Under the pieces are notes generated by a model, which saw only the letters and a list, made by a program, of their open reading frames with translations, was not told the origin of the DNA and ran no database searches. The position numbers were made by a program, and so were the translations under genes. 50,693 nucleotides of DNA from Hyphomicrobiaceae bacterium (GTDB taxonomy: Bacteria; Pseudomonadota; Alphaproteobacteria; Rhizobiales; Hyphomicrobiaceae). How positions within the stretch are numbered: the stretch's first letter is position 1; every line of letters begins with the position of its first letter. The stretch covers positions 1 through 50,693 of the forward strand of contig PKEY01000056.1 in assembly GCA_002919265.1 (NCBI GenBank), written 5' to 3'. This document shows positions 32,504-40,736 of the stretch, piece after piece.

Positions 32504-34446
32504 ACTTCTTCAACACTGTCTACGGTCAGCGAAGCGTCGCAATCGCTGTGGGCATCAAGCAGCTCCGGGTGTAGGGTCTGCGGGGCTGCTTGAGCTTCAT
32601 GCACGATGACCTCCAGGGCCTGCCGGAATGTGGTCACTGTGAGGTTGCCCTTCACCGACAACGTTTCTTCGGGCGACGGCGCGTCGTCTGCAGGGCTTTC
32701 ATTCCACGCCCCGATCACGAAACGCAGCTCAGGGTTTCGCCGCCGGAGCCGGCGCGTGATCAATCTGGTGTGTGCAGGAGCGTGGGAAGCCTCGAGCTGA
32801 GAAAGAATAGCGAGGCGAGCGTGCCGCACGTCGAGATCGGCGATGCGCGCGGGACCGACCTCGTCTGGGCCGATGACCCGCGTGCCGACACCATGCTCAA
32901 TGAGAAGGTGCGCCAATATTGATGCCGCTGCGCGATCGAGTGCGTTCCGCACTCCAACCGCCAGCACGGGGGCCGCGACTTGCCAATCCTGCTTCAACTC
33001 CTCAGCCGTCAGAAGACGGAGGTGGGAAGACGATTCTTTGGCAGCCTCTTCCGACGCAAACTCCATTTCGATGTCGCCCAGCTCGTCGACCAATTCTTCG
33101 ATGAGCCGGCCCATTGTTTCCACGCGATCGGACCCGAGACGGTCTTTCCGAACGTCGATCTGCGCCATAACGAGGCCGGGGAGCACGATTTCGTCGAAGT
33201 AGCAGAGGATCGGCTGATCCTTGATGAAGCGCTCCGCGTCGTACGTAATTTCGTCGAGATCGCCGGCCAGCAACCTCTGATAGAAGCGCTGGGCGGGCGT
33301 CAATGCGGGCTGGTCGCCAAGTAACACGTAAAGGAAATTGAGCTGCGGGACATGTCGGCCGAGCACAATAAGGCAGACCGTGAGCGGCACGGCGAGCAGC
33401 AGCCCCACTGGCCCCCACAGCCAGGTCCAGAATACCGCTGACGCCACCACTGCGAGTGGTGACAAACCCGTCGAGTTCCCCAGAAGCCACGGCTCCATTA
33501 CCTGGCCCATCGTTAGCTCGCCGACCAAAAAAACGGCGAGCGTTGCGGCAATCATGGACCAGCCGGGGTCCACTGCGGCGGCCAACAACACGGGGAATAC
33601 GATCGCGATGATCGTGCCAACGTAAGGCACGTAGCGCATCAACCCAGCGAGAATTCCCCAAAGGATGGGGTTTGGGACGCCTATGAGCCAGAGAGCGCCC
33701 GCCATGACAGCACCGTAAACGATATTCATGGCGGTCAGCGTCAAGAACAGGCGGCTGAGGCGCCGGGCGGCATCGTTGATGGCAGCAGTGGTTCGCTCGA
33801 AGTCCTCACCGCTGACGAGCCGAATGACACGGTCCCTGAGATCTTCTCTCTGGAGGAGGATGAAAATTACCAGGATGAGAACAAGGCCCGCCTGAGCCAG
33901 AGGATCAATCAATGGGGCGACTACGCTTTGGTAGTACTCGAGAGCACGTGGCGGCGGCTGGTGGATCTCCACAGGAATAGGCTTTTGGCCAGTGCTTGTC
34001 GTTGGTTCACTGGCAGTACCCTCGGGACGCTTCTCGAGTTCTTTGTTCAGGTTTTCAAGGGTTTCGGCGGTCCGTTCAATGATGCCCGGGGGAGCGTTTG
34101 AGCTGGCCTGCAGGCTCTGAATTCGTGCCCGCAGGGTTGCCTCGTAAGCCGGCAGGCGCTGGGCAAGGTCCGCAAGCTGATTCCCCATGATCATGCCAAG
34201 ACAGCCGATCAAGGTGAACGCAAATGCCACCACCAGTAAGACGGCGGCGGCGCGTGGCACCCTGAATTTCCGTAGAAGGACGACGAGCGGCGTGAGGATA
34301 AAGCTCAGGAGAATCGCCAGCGCCAGAGGCACGAACAATTCCCTGCCAAAATACAAAGCAGCAATGACAAGGCCCGTAACTGCCAGCGCTACCGGCAGAG
34401 GAAGGGGGGGGTTGGGAGAGGTCGCTTTATACCGCTGCAAATCCAT
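32485..34446 (-). CDS. AI-2E family (PerM-like) transporter with a large cytosolic C-terminal extension
   Basis: Inner-membrane protein of the AI-2E/DUF20 exporter family. ATG 34446 is chosen (GAGAAAG upstream) over an in-frame ATG at 34518, giving 653 residues, against 340-380 for the core family. Residues about 15-370 hold eight membrane segments and the conserved region YVGTIIAIVFPVLLAAA and GPVGLLLAVPLTVCLIVLG. The remaining 280 residues are cytosolic: a helical part (TPAQRFYQRLLAGD) and an alpha/beta part (VLAVGVRNALDRAAASILA, GVGTRVIGPDEV, LAILSQLEAS) that looks like a Rossmann or B12-binding-like fold. Similar long forms exist in other rhizobia. An EcfG-type promoter lies at 34670-34694. 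Confidence 0.88.
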   Translation of the reverse strand: MDLQRYKATSPNPPLPLPVALAVTGLVIAALYFGRELFVPLALAILLSFILTPLVVLLRKFRVPRAAAVLLVVAFAFTLIGCLGMIMGNQLADLAQRLPAYEATLRARIQSLQASSNAPPGIIERTAETLENLNKELEKRPEGTASEPTTSTGQKPIPVEIHQPPPRALEYYQSVVAPLIDPLAQAGLVLILVIFILLQREDLRDRVIRLVSGEDFERTTAAINDAARRLSRLFLTLTAMNIVYGAVMAGALWLIGVPNPILWGILAGLMRYVPYVGTIIAIVFPVLLAAAVDPGWSMIAATLAVFLVGELTMGQVMEPWLLGNSTGLSPLAVVASAVFWTWLWGPVGLLLAVPLTVCLIVLGRHVPQLNFLYVLLGDQPALTPAQRFYQRLLAGDLDEITYDAERFIKDQPILCYFDEIVLPGLVMAQIDVRKDRLGSDRVETMGRLIEELVDELGDIEMEFASEEAAKESSSHLRLLTAEELKQDWQVAAPVLAVGVRNALDRAAASILAHLLIEHGVGTRVIGPDEVGPARIADLDVRHARLAILSQLEASHAPAHTRLITRRLRRRNPELRFVIGAWNESPADDAPSPEETLSVKGNLTVTTFRQALEVIVHEAQAAPQTLHPELLDAHSDCDASLTVDSVEEVQSRSA

Positions 34447-34669
34447 TGGGCTTTCTCGCTCAAGCGCCCTCGCCCACAGGCGGTCGCAGCCACACATGGC
34501 GTGGAACGCATTAACCATGGGGTGCGTTCATTCCACCAAACGAACGCCTCTTCAGGTGGGTGGGAAGAAAATTTCCAGCTCGGGACCACAAAAAGCGACC
34601 GCGGCCTTGATCTACCGCGGTCCAAGGGGACGGACGCTTCGCTGCGTCCACGTCTAGGGGCATGAGGCC

Positions 34670-34694
34670 AACGCGTACCGATTGAAACAGTTCC
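34670..34694 (-). promoter_or_regulatory. EcfG-type (general stress sigma) promoter for the AI-2E transporter gene
   Basis: On the minus strand GGAAC (34694-34690), 16 bases, then CGTT (34673-34670) exactly match the alphaproteobacterial EcfG consensus GGAAC-N16/17-CGTT. It points toward the transporter gene, whose ATG is about 220 bases downstream. No competing sigma-70 promoter is obvious between. Confidence 0.72.
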
Positions 34695-34769
34695 AAAGAC
34701 AGCGTGATCTCACTGATATTGCGAATATTGACGGCAGTTATTCTCAAAGAAGGAAAAAGCTCCGAAAGT

Positions 34770-34794
34770 GGAACCAAAGTATAGCTAACGCGTT
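34770..34794 (+). promoter_or_regulatory. EcfG-type (general stress sigma) promoter for the HWE kinase gene
   Basis: GGAAC (34770-34774), 16 bases, then CGTT (34791-34794) exactly match the EcfG consensus on the plus strand. It points to the HWE histidine kinase gene at 35107, leaving a leader of about 305 bases. It stands 75 bp from the divergent copy at 34670-34694. Together these two sites are the only recognised content, besides a tRNA-like fragment, of the 660-bp gap 34447-35106. Confidence 0.75.
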
Positions 34795-34973
34795 AAATGA
34801 AGCGGTGAGGCCGTTCTAGTGACGCTGCGCGTGACACTGCCACGACACGAAATTGTTGAGGGGCCGTTGCACGGCGAGGCTTCCGCCCCGGCGTCGTCCA
34901 ATTTGGGGGGCGTCGTCCCAATCGGTTGGCATCCGAACCCCCTTATTTCCGGGGAAGCGGCTGCAATGTGCCA

Positions 34974-34991
34974 AACGGATTATAAGTCCGC
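34974..34991 (-). other. tRNA anticodon-arm-like fragment
   Basis: On the minus strand 18 bases read GCGGA-CTTATAA-TCCGT plus T: a 5-bp stem around a 7-nt loop with U33 and anticodon TAT, like the anticodon arm of a real tRNA. No D-arm, T-arm or acceptor stem surrounds it, so it is not a gene. It could be a scar or attachment-site remnant, or chance. Confidence 0.35.
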
Positions 34992-35106
34992 GCCTTGCCG
35001 AAGACGGAATAAACACGCGTCTTCCAGTTCAGTGGTGCGTATGCTTTTACGCGGGGCAGGAGGAAACGCGAGCGGCGAGATCTGACGCCGATCCAAAGAG
35101 GGGGAA

Positions 35107-37563
35107 ATGGCATACACACCCGTTATGGAGAACGGGCAGGTTGCGGTCAGTCGGGAATCGGGACGCCAACCTCGCTCGGTAAGATCCTATCTCGCACTTT
35201 TTTGTGCGGCCGTCGTCACCCCAATTCTCATTTTCACGGTCATCGTCCTGCACCGCTACGGCACGATCGGGCACATCCAGCTCGAACAGCGCGTATTGGC
35301 AACCGTGCGGCACCTCACGTCCAATGTCGATCGGGAGCTCGGTTCCGTTATTCTCGCCCTTGAGGCGTTGGCGGCCTCACCAAGCATAGAGGCCGGTGAA
35401 TATCAACGTTTCCGTACGCACGCGGCGCGATTGGTCGAGTTGCGTTTCGGCAAATACATTCGGCTGTCGGATGCAAACGGCCAGGGATTGTTGGATACGC
35501 GCGTTGAAACGGGCGAGGCACTCCCGGTTATGCCAAAAGACGCGATACCCGTGGCCGAAGTTCTTCGAACCAAGCGACCATTCGTTTCGAATCTCCTCCC
35601 GAGTGGAAATAGTTTCACAATTACTGTTCCTGTCCTGAGTGAGGGCGAAGTCAGTCACCTTCTGACTTTGGTTCTCGATCCGGCATTTATTTTGCGGGCA
35701 ATAGATGCGGATAACCTGCCGGAAGGTTGGAATGTAGGAATAGTCGATGCCTACGAGCGCATTATTGTCGCTCAATCGCGGGGATATCAATCCGACCCCG
35801 GCGTTATCAAACGACCGTCGAGAGATGGTATCGTTGCGGCTGAGTGGCTGGCGCCTAGTGGTTTTTTCCAAGCCGAACTGACGGCTGCGGTACGCTCCAC
35901 TGTCGCTGACTGGTCAATAAGGGCCAGCGTCTCGCCAGCGGTTGCAAGCGCACAGACGCTCTCCTGGGGGACGGTCGCTGCCGGCGGGAGTATTTTCGTC
36001 GCTCTGTCTCTCCTGTTGGGAATTTACTTTGGGCGGCAGGTGACAAACCCCATCCGCATGACAGCTCTCGCTGCGGCTGCTTTCGGCAGGGGGGAAGCCG
36101 TGCCGCAATTTGCATTGCGCTTGCGGGAAGTCGACGAGGTGCTGAACGCTCTTCGAACGGCTTCGGCGCAACGTCGGCTGGCAGAAGACCAGCTTCGGAG
36201 TGCCCATGAGCGAATGACGCTTATCCTTTCCGCCACGCAAATGGGCATGTGGGAGCAAGACCTCTCGACAGATCGGGTGATCTGGTCGGAGGCCATGTAT
36301 CAGCTTTATGGCCGTTCACCGGACGAATTCACCGGCGATCCGGAAGAGGTCTTGAGCTTCGTACACCCGCATGACCGCCAAGCTTTCCGTCAGGCATATC
36401 TCGACGCTGTAACCGGCCAGGCAGATACCTTCGAGCAGGAGTTCCGCATTATCCGTCCCACTGGCGAAATAAGGTGGCTTTATCGGCGTGCCTTCGTTCG
36501 CCGCGATGCGGAGGGTCGCGCCATTTCGGTGCTGGGAGTCGCAATCGATATTACCGAGCGCAAAGAGGCTGAGATTGCCAATGCCAAATTTGCAGCCATC
36601 GTAGCCTCTTCGAGCGAGGCAATACTCAGCGTCTCTCCTGACGGCACCATTTCGACCTGGAATAGGGGCGCGGAGCTGATGTTTGGATTCACCTCCGAAC
36701 AGGCCGTCGGCATGCCCTTGAAAGCGCTTTTTGGCGACGCGGGAGAAAGCGGCTACGAGACGATCAAATGGGCCATTAGTGCCGGCGAGACGTTGCGGAC
36801 CGAAAGTATCTGCAGGAGACGGGACGGTCATGAGCTGGAGGTTGCGATCGTTGCCAATCCGGTGCGCGGCTCATCGGAATTCATCGCCGGTTACTCAATT
36901 ACCATTCGCGATATATCCGCTCGGAAAGAGCACGATCGCCATCTCGCAAATGTCCTGCGGGAGCTGACGCATCGCTCAAAGAATCTCTTGGCGATCGTTC
37001 AGGCGATGGCGCGGCAAACCGCATTGCGAAGCGACAACCTCGCGGATTTCCAGAGGCGCTTTTGTGGTCGCTTGCAAAGCCTGTCGCGTTCCCACGAGCT
37101 GCTCATCAGCAATGATTGGGAAGGGGCCTCTTTGAGTGACCTCATTGCCGTTCAGAGAAGTGTGTTCGGCACGAGCGAGGGGCGCATTCGGGCGACTGGT
37201 CCGGATGTTTTTCTGCGGCCCGAGGCCATATTTAACATCGGTTTGGCGCTTCACGAATTGGTCAGCAATGCCGAACGGCATGGGGCTCTTTCCGTCGACA
37301 CCGGCCGTGTCGATCTCAGCTGGTCTATCGAGCGAGGCAGCGATGGGTCGCCACGTCTTGTGATCGTCTGGCGAGAGCGAGGCGGGCAATCAGCAGGAAA
37401 CCTTCTTCATCGAGGCTTCGGGCGCGATATTCTTGAGCACGTCACTCCGACCGCCCTTGGTGCGGATGTGGAGCTAAAGGCCGTTCCGGACGGGTTGCTT
37501 TGGACTTTGGAGGTGCCATCAATCCAATTCGCCAGAGCGCGGCTGTTGTCCGCCAGCGCCTGA
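35107..37563 (+). CDS. HWE-family sensor histidine kinase with periplasmic and PAS sensing domains
   Basis: Membrane sensor kinase of 818 residues. A membrane helix near 28-49 and another near 287-307 bracket a 235-residue periplasmic sensor (dCache-like). A HAMP-like region is followed by two PAS domains (about 368-485, MGMWEQDLSTDRVIWSEAMYQLYG in part; about 494-605, AAIVASSSEAILSV). The HWE transmitter has its phospho-acceptor His near 621 in LTHRSKNLLAIVQ, the N box LHELVSNAERHGALS and the defining W-x-E motif in VIVWRERGGQ. No response regulator is adjacent. It is preceded by GAGGGGG close to the ATG and by an EcfG promoter. HWE and related HisKA_2 kinases often feed PhyR in the general stress response. 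Confidence 0.93.
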   Translation: MAYTPVMENGQVAVSRESGRQPRSVRSYLALFCAAVVTPILIFTVIVLHRYGTIGHIQLEQRVLATVRHLTSNVDRELGSVILALEALAASPSIEAGEYQRFRTHAARLVELRFGKYIRLSDANGQGLLDTRVETGEALPVMPKDAIPVAEVLRTKRPFVSNLLPSGNSFTITVPVLSEGEVSHLLTLVLDPAFILRAIDADNLPEGWNVGIVDAYERIIVAQSRGYQSDPGVIKRPSRDGIVAAEWLAPSGFFQAELTAAVRSTVADWSIRASVSPAVASAQTLSWGTVAAGGSIFVALSLLLGIYFGRQVTNPIRMTALAAAAFGRGEAVPQFALRLREVDEVLNALRTASAQRRLAEDQLRSAHERMTLILSATQMGMWEQDLSTDRVIWSEAMYQLYGRSPDEFTGDPEEVLSFVHPHDRQAFRQAYLDAVTGQADTFEQEFRIIRPTGEIRWLYRRAFVRRDAEGRAISVLGVAIDITERKEAEIANAKFAAIVASSSEAILSVSPDGTISTWNRGAELMFGFTSEQAVGMPLKALFGDAGESGYETIKWAISAGETLRTESICRRRDGHELEVAIVANPVRGSSEFIAGYSITIRDISARKEHDRHLANVLRELTHRSKNLLAIVQAMARQTALRSDNLADFQRRFCGRLQSLSRSHELLISNDWEGASLSDLIAVQRSVFGTSEGRIRATGPDVFLRPEAIFNIGLALHELVSNAERHGALSVDTGRVDLSWSIERGSDGSPRLVIVWRERGGQSAGNLLHRGFGRDILEHVTPTALGADVELKAVPDGLLWTLEVPSIQFARARLLSASA

Positions 37564-37744
37564 GATTTGGGACGCGATCACAGTAAATTTTTCGTGTTTT
37601 GTGCGCACCCAATTATCGTTTTCAAACGAGCACTTACGCTACGTTGCGGCTCAAGAGACAAAATCTGTTCGCTCGGGGCGGGGATCGCATTCACTTGGAT
37701 GGGCGTTTCTGAATGACATCCAGAGCAAGTAAGGGATGTGCGTA

Positions 37745-37924
37745 ATGTGGTCTCAAAATGGTTCGAGCGATGAGGAAATTGAGGAGGCCGGCGCGGCCAT
37801 CATAGCAGGCATGAGATTGCTGGCCGAACATCTGGACCCTCCCACAGCGCATGCACTCGCGACGCAGCTGCTCGACGATCTTTTGCGCGATATGCTGCGG
37901 GAAGGGTCCCAATCAGTGCACTGA
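37745..37924 (+). CDS. Small acidic hypothetical protein
   Basis: A 59-residue ORF of unknown function. ATG 37745 is preferred to 37736 because AAGGG at 37731-37735 sits at a proper 9-nt distance. The sequence is acidic at the start (SSDEEIEEAGAAI) and then forms one or two amphipathic helices (AGMRLLAEHLDPPTAHALATQL and LDDLLRDMLREG, shown in part). Codon use looks coding (GC-rich third positions). It is separated from the kinase gene by 180 bp with no hairpin terminator and faces the rhodanese gene. Confidence 0.55.
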   Translation: MWSQNGSSDEEIEEAGAAIIAGMRLLAEHLDPPTAHALATQLLDDLLRDMLREGSQSVH

Positions 37925-37965
37925 AACGAATACGCGTCGAGACAGGGGCGCTTGGACAAGGAAAC

Positions 37966-38373
37966 TTACTTTTTTGACGAGTCTGTTTCGACCGGGCCGC
38001 CCGCCTTCTTCCATGCACCAAATCCACCGATGATATGGGCTACGGGTTTCAGGCCCATGTCCTGCGCCGTCTTTGTAGCGAGGGCCGATCGCATTCCGCC
38101 TGCGCAGAAAAAGATGAACGTCTTATCCTCACCGAAAATCGGCTTGTAGTACGGGCTTTCCGGATCGATCCAGAATTCGAGCATGCCGCGCGGGCAATGG
38201 AATGCGCCGGGAATTCGGCCATCCCGAGCCAGCTCACGTGGATCGCGGATGTCGACCAACTGTACGTCCGGCCGCTTAGCCAACTCGATGGCCTCCTCGA
38301 CCGTATACTCCTTGATCTGAGCTTTCGCCGCTTCCACCAGTGCCTTGTATCCCAGCGTAATTTTCTGCGGCAT
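37966..38373 (-). CDS. Rhodanese-like sulfurtransferase domain protein
   Basis: Single rhodanese domain of 135 residues, which typically carries a persulfide on an active-site cysteine. ATG 38373 has GGAGAGA upstream; a longer ORF from 38460 lacks support. The motifs are VQLVDIRDPRELARDGRIPGAFHCPRG (shown in part) and the active-site loop with Cys in FFCAGGMRSALAT, followed by HIIGGFGAWKKAGGPV. Loop length fits sulfur-donor rhodaneses such as GlpE-type proteins rather than the phosphatase Cdc25. The physiological acceptor is not evident from the neighbours. Confidence 0.9.
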   Translation of the reverse strand: MPQKITLGYKALVEAAKAQIKEYTVEEAIELAKRPDVQLVDIRDPRELARDGRIPGAFHCPRGMLEFWIDPESPYYKPIFGEDKTFIFFCAGGMRSALATKTAQDMGLKPVAHIIGGFGAWKKAGGPVETDSSKK

Positions 38374-38502
38374 CTGTTCTCTCCATCCACTTGTTCGAGC
38401 TGTTGATATCGGTTCCGCCTGCTTGCGGCAAGTAAGGTTCGCCTCGCATTTTTTTCGCATTTGCGGATAGGATCCGCTCGTCCACTCGGGGGAGGGGCAC
38501 GC

Positions 38503-38958
38503 ATGACCATCGGGACGTTACGCTCATTGATTCTGGGCATCGGCCTACTTTTACCAGCCTGCTCTGGCCCAACCTCTGGAATGATAACGTCGGGGCCGAT
38601 CAATGATGCCCCAGTGACAGGCCTGCAGCCCGACGGAAAGTACGTGCTATCGCCCGCCGAGATGGAGATGAGCTGTCGGGAGCTGAGCGGTCGCATGCAG
38701 GTGCGCATTCTCGAACTTCGAGACTATGAGCTAAACCGCAGCAGCTCCTTTGCCGCAAGGAACCTCCAAAAGGCTGTCGTTCCAATCTTCGGCGGGACGC
38801 AGCGCGGAGCCGATCCCGAGGCCGATTATTGGCATGATCGAGCGATGCTCGAGGCTTACAACCGGCGCCTTGCCGAAAAAGGCTGCAAGACGTTCGACCT
38901 GGAGAAGGAGCTGCAACCTAAGCCTGCCGCTGAGATGCCTGTGCTTGTGAGACAGTAG
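38503..38958 (+). CDS. Putative lipoprotein of unknown function
   Basis: A 151-residue protein with a clear lipoprotein signal: a basic start, hydrophobic LILGIGLLLPAC with the lipidated Cys near 20. ATG 38503 has a GGGGGAGGGG ribosome site; ORF extension upstream to 38461 is unlikely. The mature part contains SPAEMEMSCRELSGRMQVRI, a helical LNRSSSFAARNLQ segment and a GGTQRGADPEADYWHDRAMLEAYNRRLAEKGC region (in part). Two cysteines (in SCREL and KGCKTF) could pair. I recognise no named family. It converges on the M48 protease gene. Confidence 0.7.
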   Translation: MTIGTLRSLILGIGLLLPACSGPTSGMITSGPINDAPVTGLQPDGKYVLSPAEMEMSCRELSGRMQVRILELRDYELNRSSSFAARNLQKAVVPIFGGTQRGADPEADYWHDRAMLEAYNRRLAEKGCKTFDLEKELQPKPAAEMPVLVRQ

Positions 38959-38972
38959 GAGCAGGGTTGCGG

Positions 38973-39983
38973 TTAAGCTGATCCCCAAGGCGAAGCTGGA
39001 GTCGGGGTAGACACATCCGAGCCACCCGCGTAGCGCTGCAACGCCGCGATGCGATCCTCGATTGAAGGGTGCGTGGAAAGCAGGCTGGCGCTCCCACCTG
39101 AAAGCGGGTTCTCGATGAAAAATGCTTCCATCCGCGAGGGCACGTCGAACTTCGCATTGCGTTCGATCTTCCGCAGCGCGCTGATCATCGCATCCGGGTT
39201 TTTCGTCAGTTCCACGGAGCCGGCGTCGGCGAGATACTCACGCGAGCGGGAAAGCGCAAAGCGAATAAGCGTGGAAAGCCCCCAGGAGACAAGCACGATT
39301 ATGATGGCTATTAGCATGGCGAGCGCGGCACCACCACCTCCGCCGCGATCCCTGCGGTCGCCGCCGCGAGGCCAGATACCGTATGGGAAGCGCCAGCCGC
39401 GAATTACGAGATCCGCCACGAAGGCAAAAATCCCCGCGAAGATGATCGCGATCACCATCAGCTGAGTATCGCGGTTACGGATATGGGTCAGCTCGTGGCC
39501 TAGGACGGCTTCGATCTCATCGTCCGTCAGCGTATCCAATAGTCCACGGGTTACCGCGATGACGTACTCGCCCTCCTTCAACCCCGCGGCATAGGCGTTA
39601 AGCGCTGGCGTTTCGATAATCTGCATTGCGGGCATCGGAATGCCGCGGGAAATGCAGAGATTCTCAAGGATATTGTAAAGTCGTGGCTCTTCCTTGCGTG
39701 AAATGCCGTGGGCGCCAGTCGCAAGTCGGATGAGCTGGTGATGAAACAGCCAGGAGATCAGGAACCAGATCCCCGCCGCCATCATCGCAACTGGCCAGGA
39801 GCCAGCAAACTGATCAACCGCCCGAGCGACGATCTCGTCGAAGTCACCACCGCCTAGGGCATTTATCATTAACAAGACTGAGAATAACAGCGCGTGGAGG
39901 AGCGCGACGAACCCAAGGAGCAGCAGCACCGAGCGGATGCGGTTAGCTCGGATGTGCGTGTAAAGCCCGTAGGCGCGGAACAT
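38973..39983 (-). CDS. M48-family membrane metalloprotease (HtpX-like)
   Basis: Inner-membrane zinc protease that probably degrades misfolded membrane proteins. The 336 residues contain two N-terminal membrane segments (LLLLGFVALLHALLFSVLLM; FAGSWPVAMMAAGIWFLISW), the zinc motif HELTH (in VLGHELTHIRNRD), two further membrane segments (LMVIAIIFAGIFAFVADLVI; ALAMLIAIIIVLVSWGLSTLI) and a conserved downstream acidic ligand region SREYLADAGSVELT. The C-terminus LLSTHPSIEDRIAALQRYA is diagnostic of M48B. It lies 32 bp after a LemA gene on the same strand, a widespread pairing. Confidence 0.93.
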   Translation of the reverse strand: MFRAYGLYTHIRANRIRSVLLLLGFVALLHALLFSVLLMINALGGGDFDEIVARAVDQFAGSWPVAMMAAGIWFLISWLFHHQLIRLATGAHGISRKEEPRLYNILENLCISRGIPMPAMQIIETPALNAYAAGLKEGEYVIAVTRGLLDTLTDDEIEAVLGHELTHIRNRDTQLMVIAIIFAGIFAFVADLVIRGWRFPYGIWPRGGDRRDRGGGGGAALAMLIAIIIVLVSWGLSTLIRFALSRSREYLADAGSVELTKNPDAMISALRKIERNAKFDVPSRMEAFFIENPLSGGSASLLSTHPSIEDRIAALQRYAGGSDVSTPTPASPWGSA

Positions 39984-40015
39984 GAAACCTCACCGCCTCC
40001 CGCACACGCGGTTGC

Positions 40016-40582
40016 TTAAAACTTCACCTCGGGAGCCTTGGTCACCGCGGCGCGCTCGCCTTCCTCGAGATTAAAGAACTCCTGAGGCCCGAAACCCATG
40101 GCACTCGCGAAGAGAACTGCCGGGAAGCTCTCACGGGTCGCATTGTACTCAGCAGCTGCATTGTTGAAGAACCGCCGGGCCGCGGCGATCTTGTTTTCCA
40201 AATCGGCCAGCTCGACCTGAAGCTGCTGGAAGTTGGTGTTGGCCTTGAGATCAGGGTAGGCCTCAGCAAGAGCGAATAACTGGCGCAAGGCGGTCTGCAG
40301 CTGGCCTTCCGCCGCCGCCTGGGCTGCCGGACCTTGCGCAGCGATGGCTTGATTTCTCGCCCTGATCACCGCGTCGAGAGTTTCGCGCTCGTGGCTGGCA
40401 TAGCCTTTTACCGTCTCGACAAGATTGGGAATGAGATCGTGGCGTTGCTTGAGCTGAACGTCGATGTCTGAAAATGCCTGGCGGCAACGCTGCCTCAATG
40501 TGACGAGCCCGTTGTAGACGGATACGGCGTAGATCGCGGCAAGCGCGATCAAACCGAGTACAATCCAGCCGAGATTGCTCAT
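40016..40582 (-). CDS. LemA family protein
   Basis: The 188-residue protein has the LemA layout: an N-terminal membrane helix (LGWIVLGLIALAAIYAVSVYN), then a four-helix bundle with RQAFSDIDVQLKQRHDLIPNLVETVKGY, ALRQLFALAEAYPDLKAN, NFQQLQVELADLENKIAAARRFFN (all partial) and NATRESFPAVL. ATG 40582 is chosen; a longer ORF reaching 40918 runs into the divergent gene's promoter. It forms an operon with the M48 protease gene downstream. The pair is common across bacteria, though LemA's molecular task is unclear. Confidence 0.93.
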   Translation of the reverse strand: MSNLGWIVLGLIALAAIYAVSVYNGLVTLRQRCRQAFSDIDVQLKQRHDLIPNLVETVKGYASHERETLDAVIRARNQAIAAQGPAAQAAAEGQLQTALRQLFALAEAYPDLKANTNFQQLQVELADLENKIAAARRFFNNAAAEYNATRESFPAVLFASAMGFGPQEFFNLEEGERAAVTKAPEVKF

Positions 40583-40736
40583 AGCTTCAAACCCCCGTTC
40601 AGCCCGACGCAGCCAACCGCAGAATTCTCGACAGAAGGGAAAGCACAATTTCGTGAATCGGTCGAGCAATACATGACAATCGGCCGTCTGCTTGTAGTCT
40701 TCCCAACATTTCCAAGATGAATGGAGGGGAGCGCCC

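Noticed and set aside
34511..34518. TTAACCAT as a CtrA half-site
   Set aside because: It is a single half-site without the spaced partner, and it coincides with an ATG on the other strand; too weak to call.
34900..35000. A tRNA gene on the minus strand
   Set aside because: Only an anticodon-arm-like stem-loop is present; the D-arm and acceptor stem are absent, and the nearby GGTTCGGAT has no pairing partner for a T-stem.
37616..37629. Short palindrome TCGTTT-TC-AAACGA after the HWE kinase gene
   Set aside because: Short AT-containing palindromes of this size are common, the 2-nt loop is too small for a hairpin, and no gene start is close.
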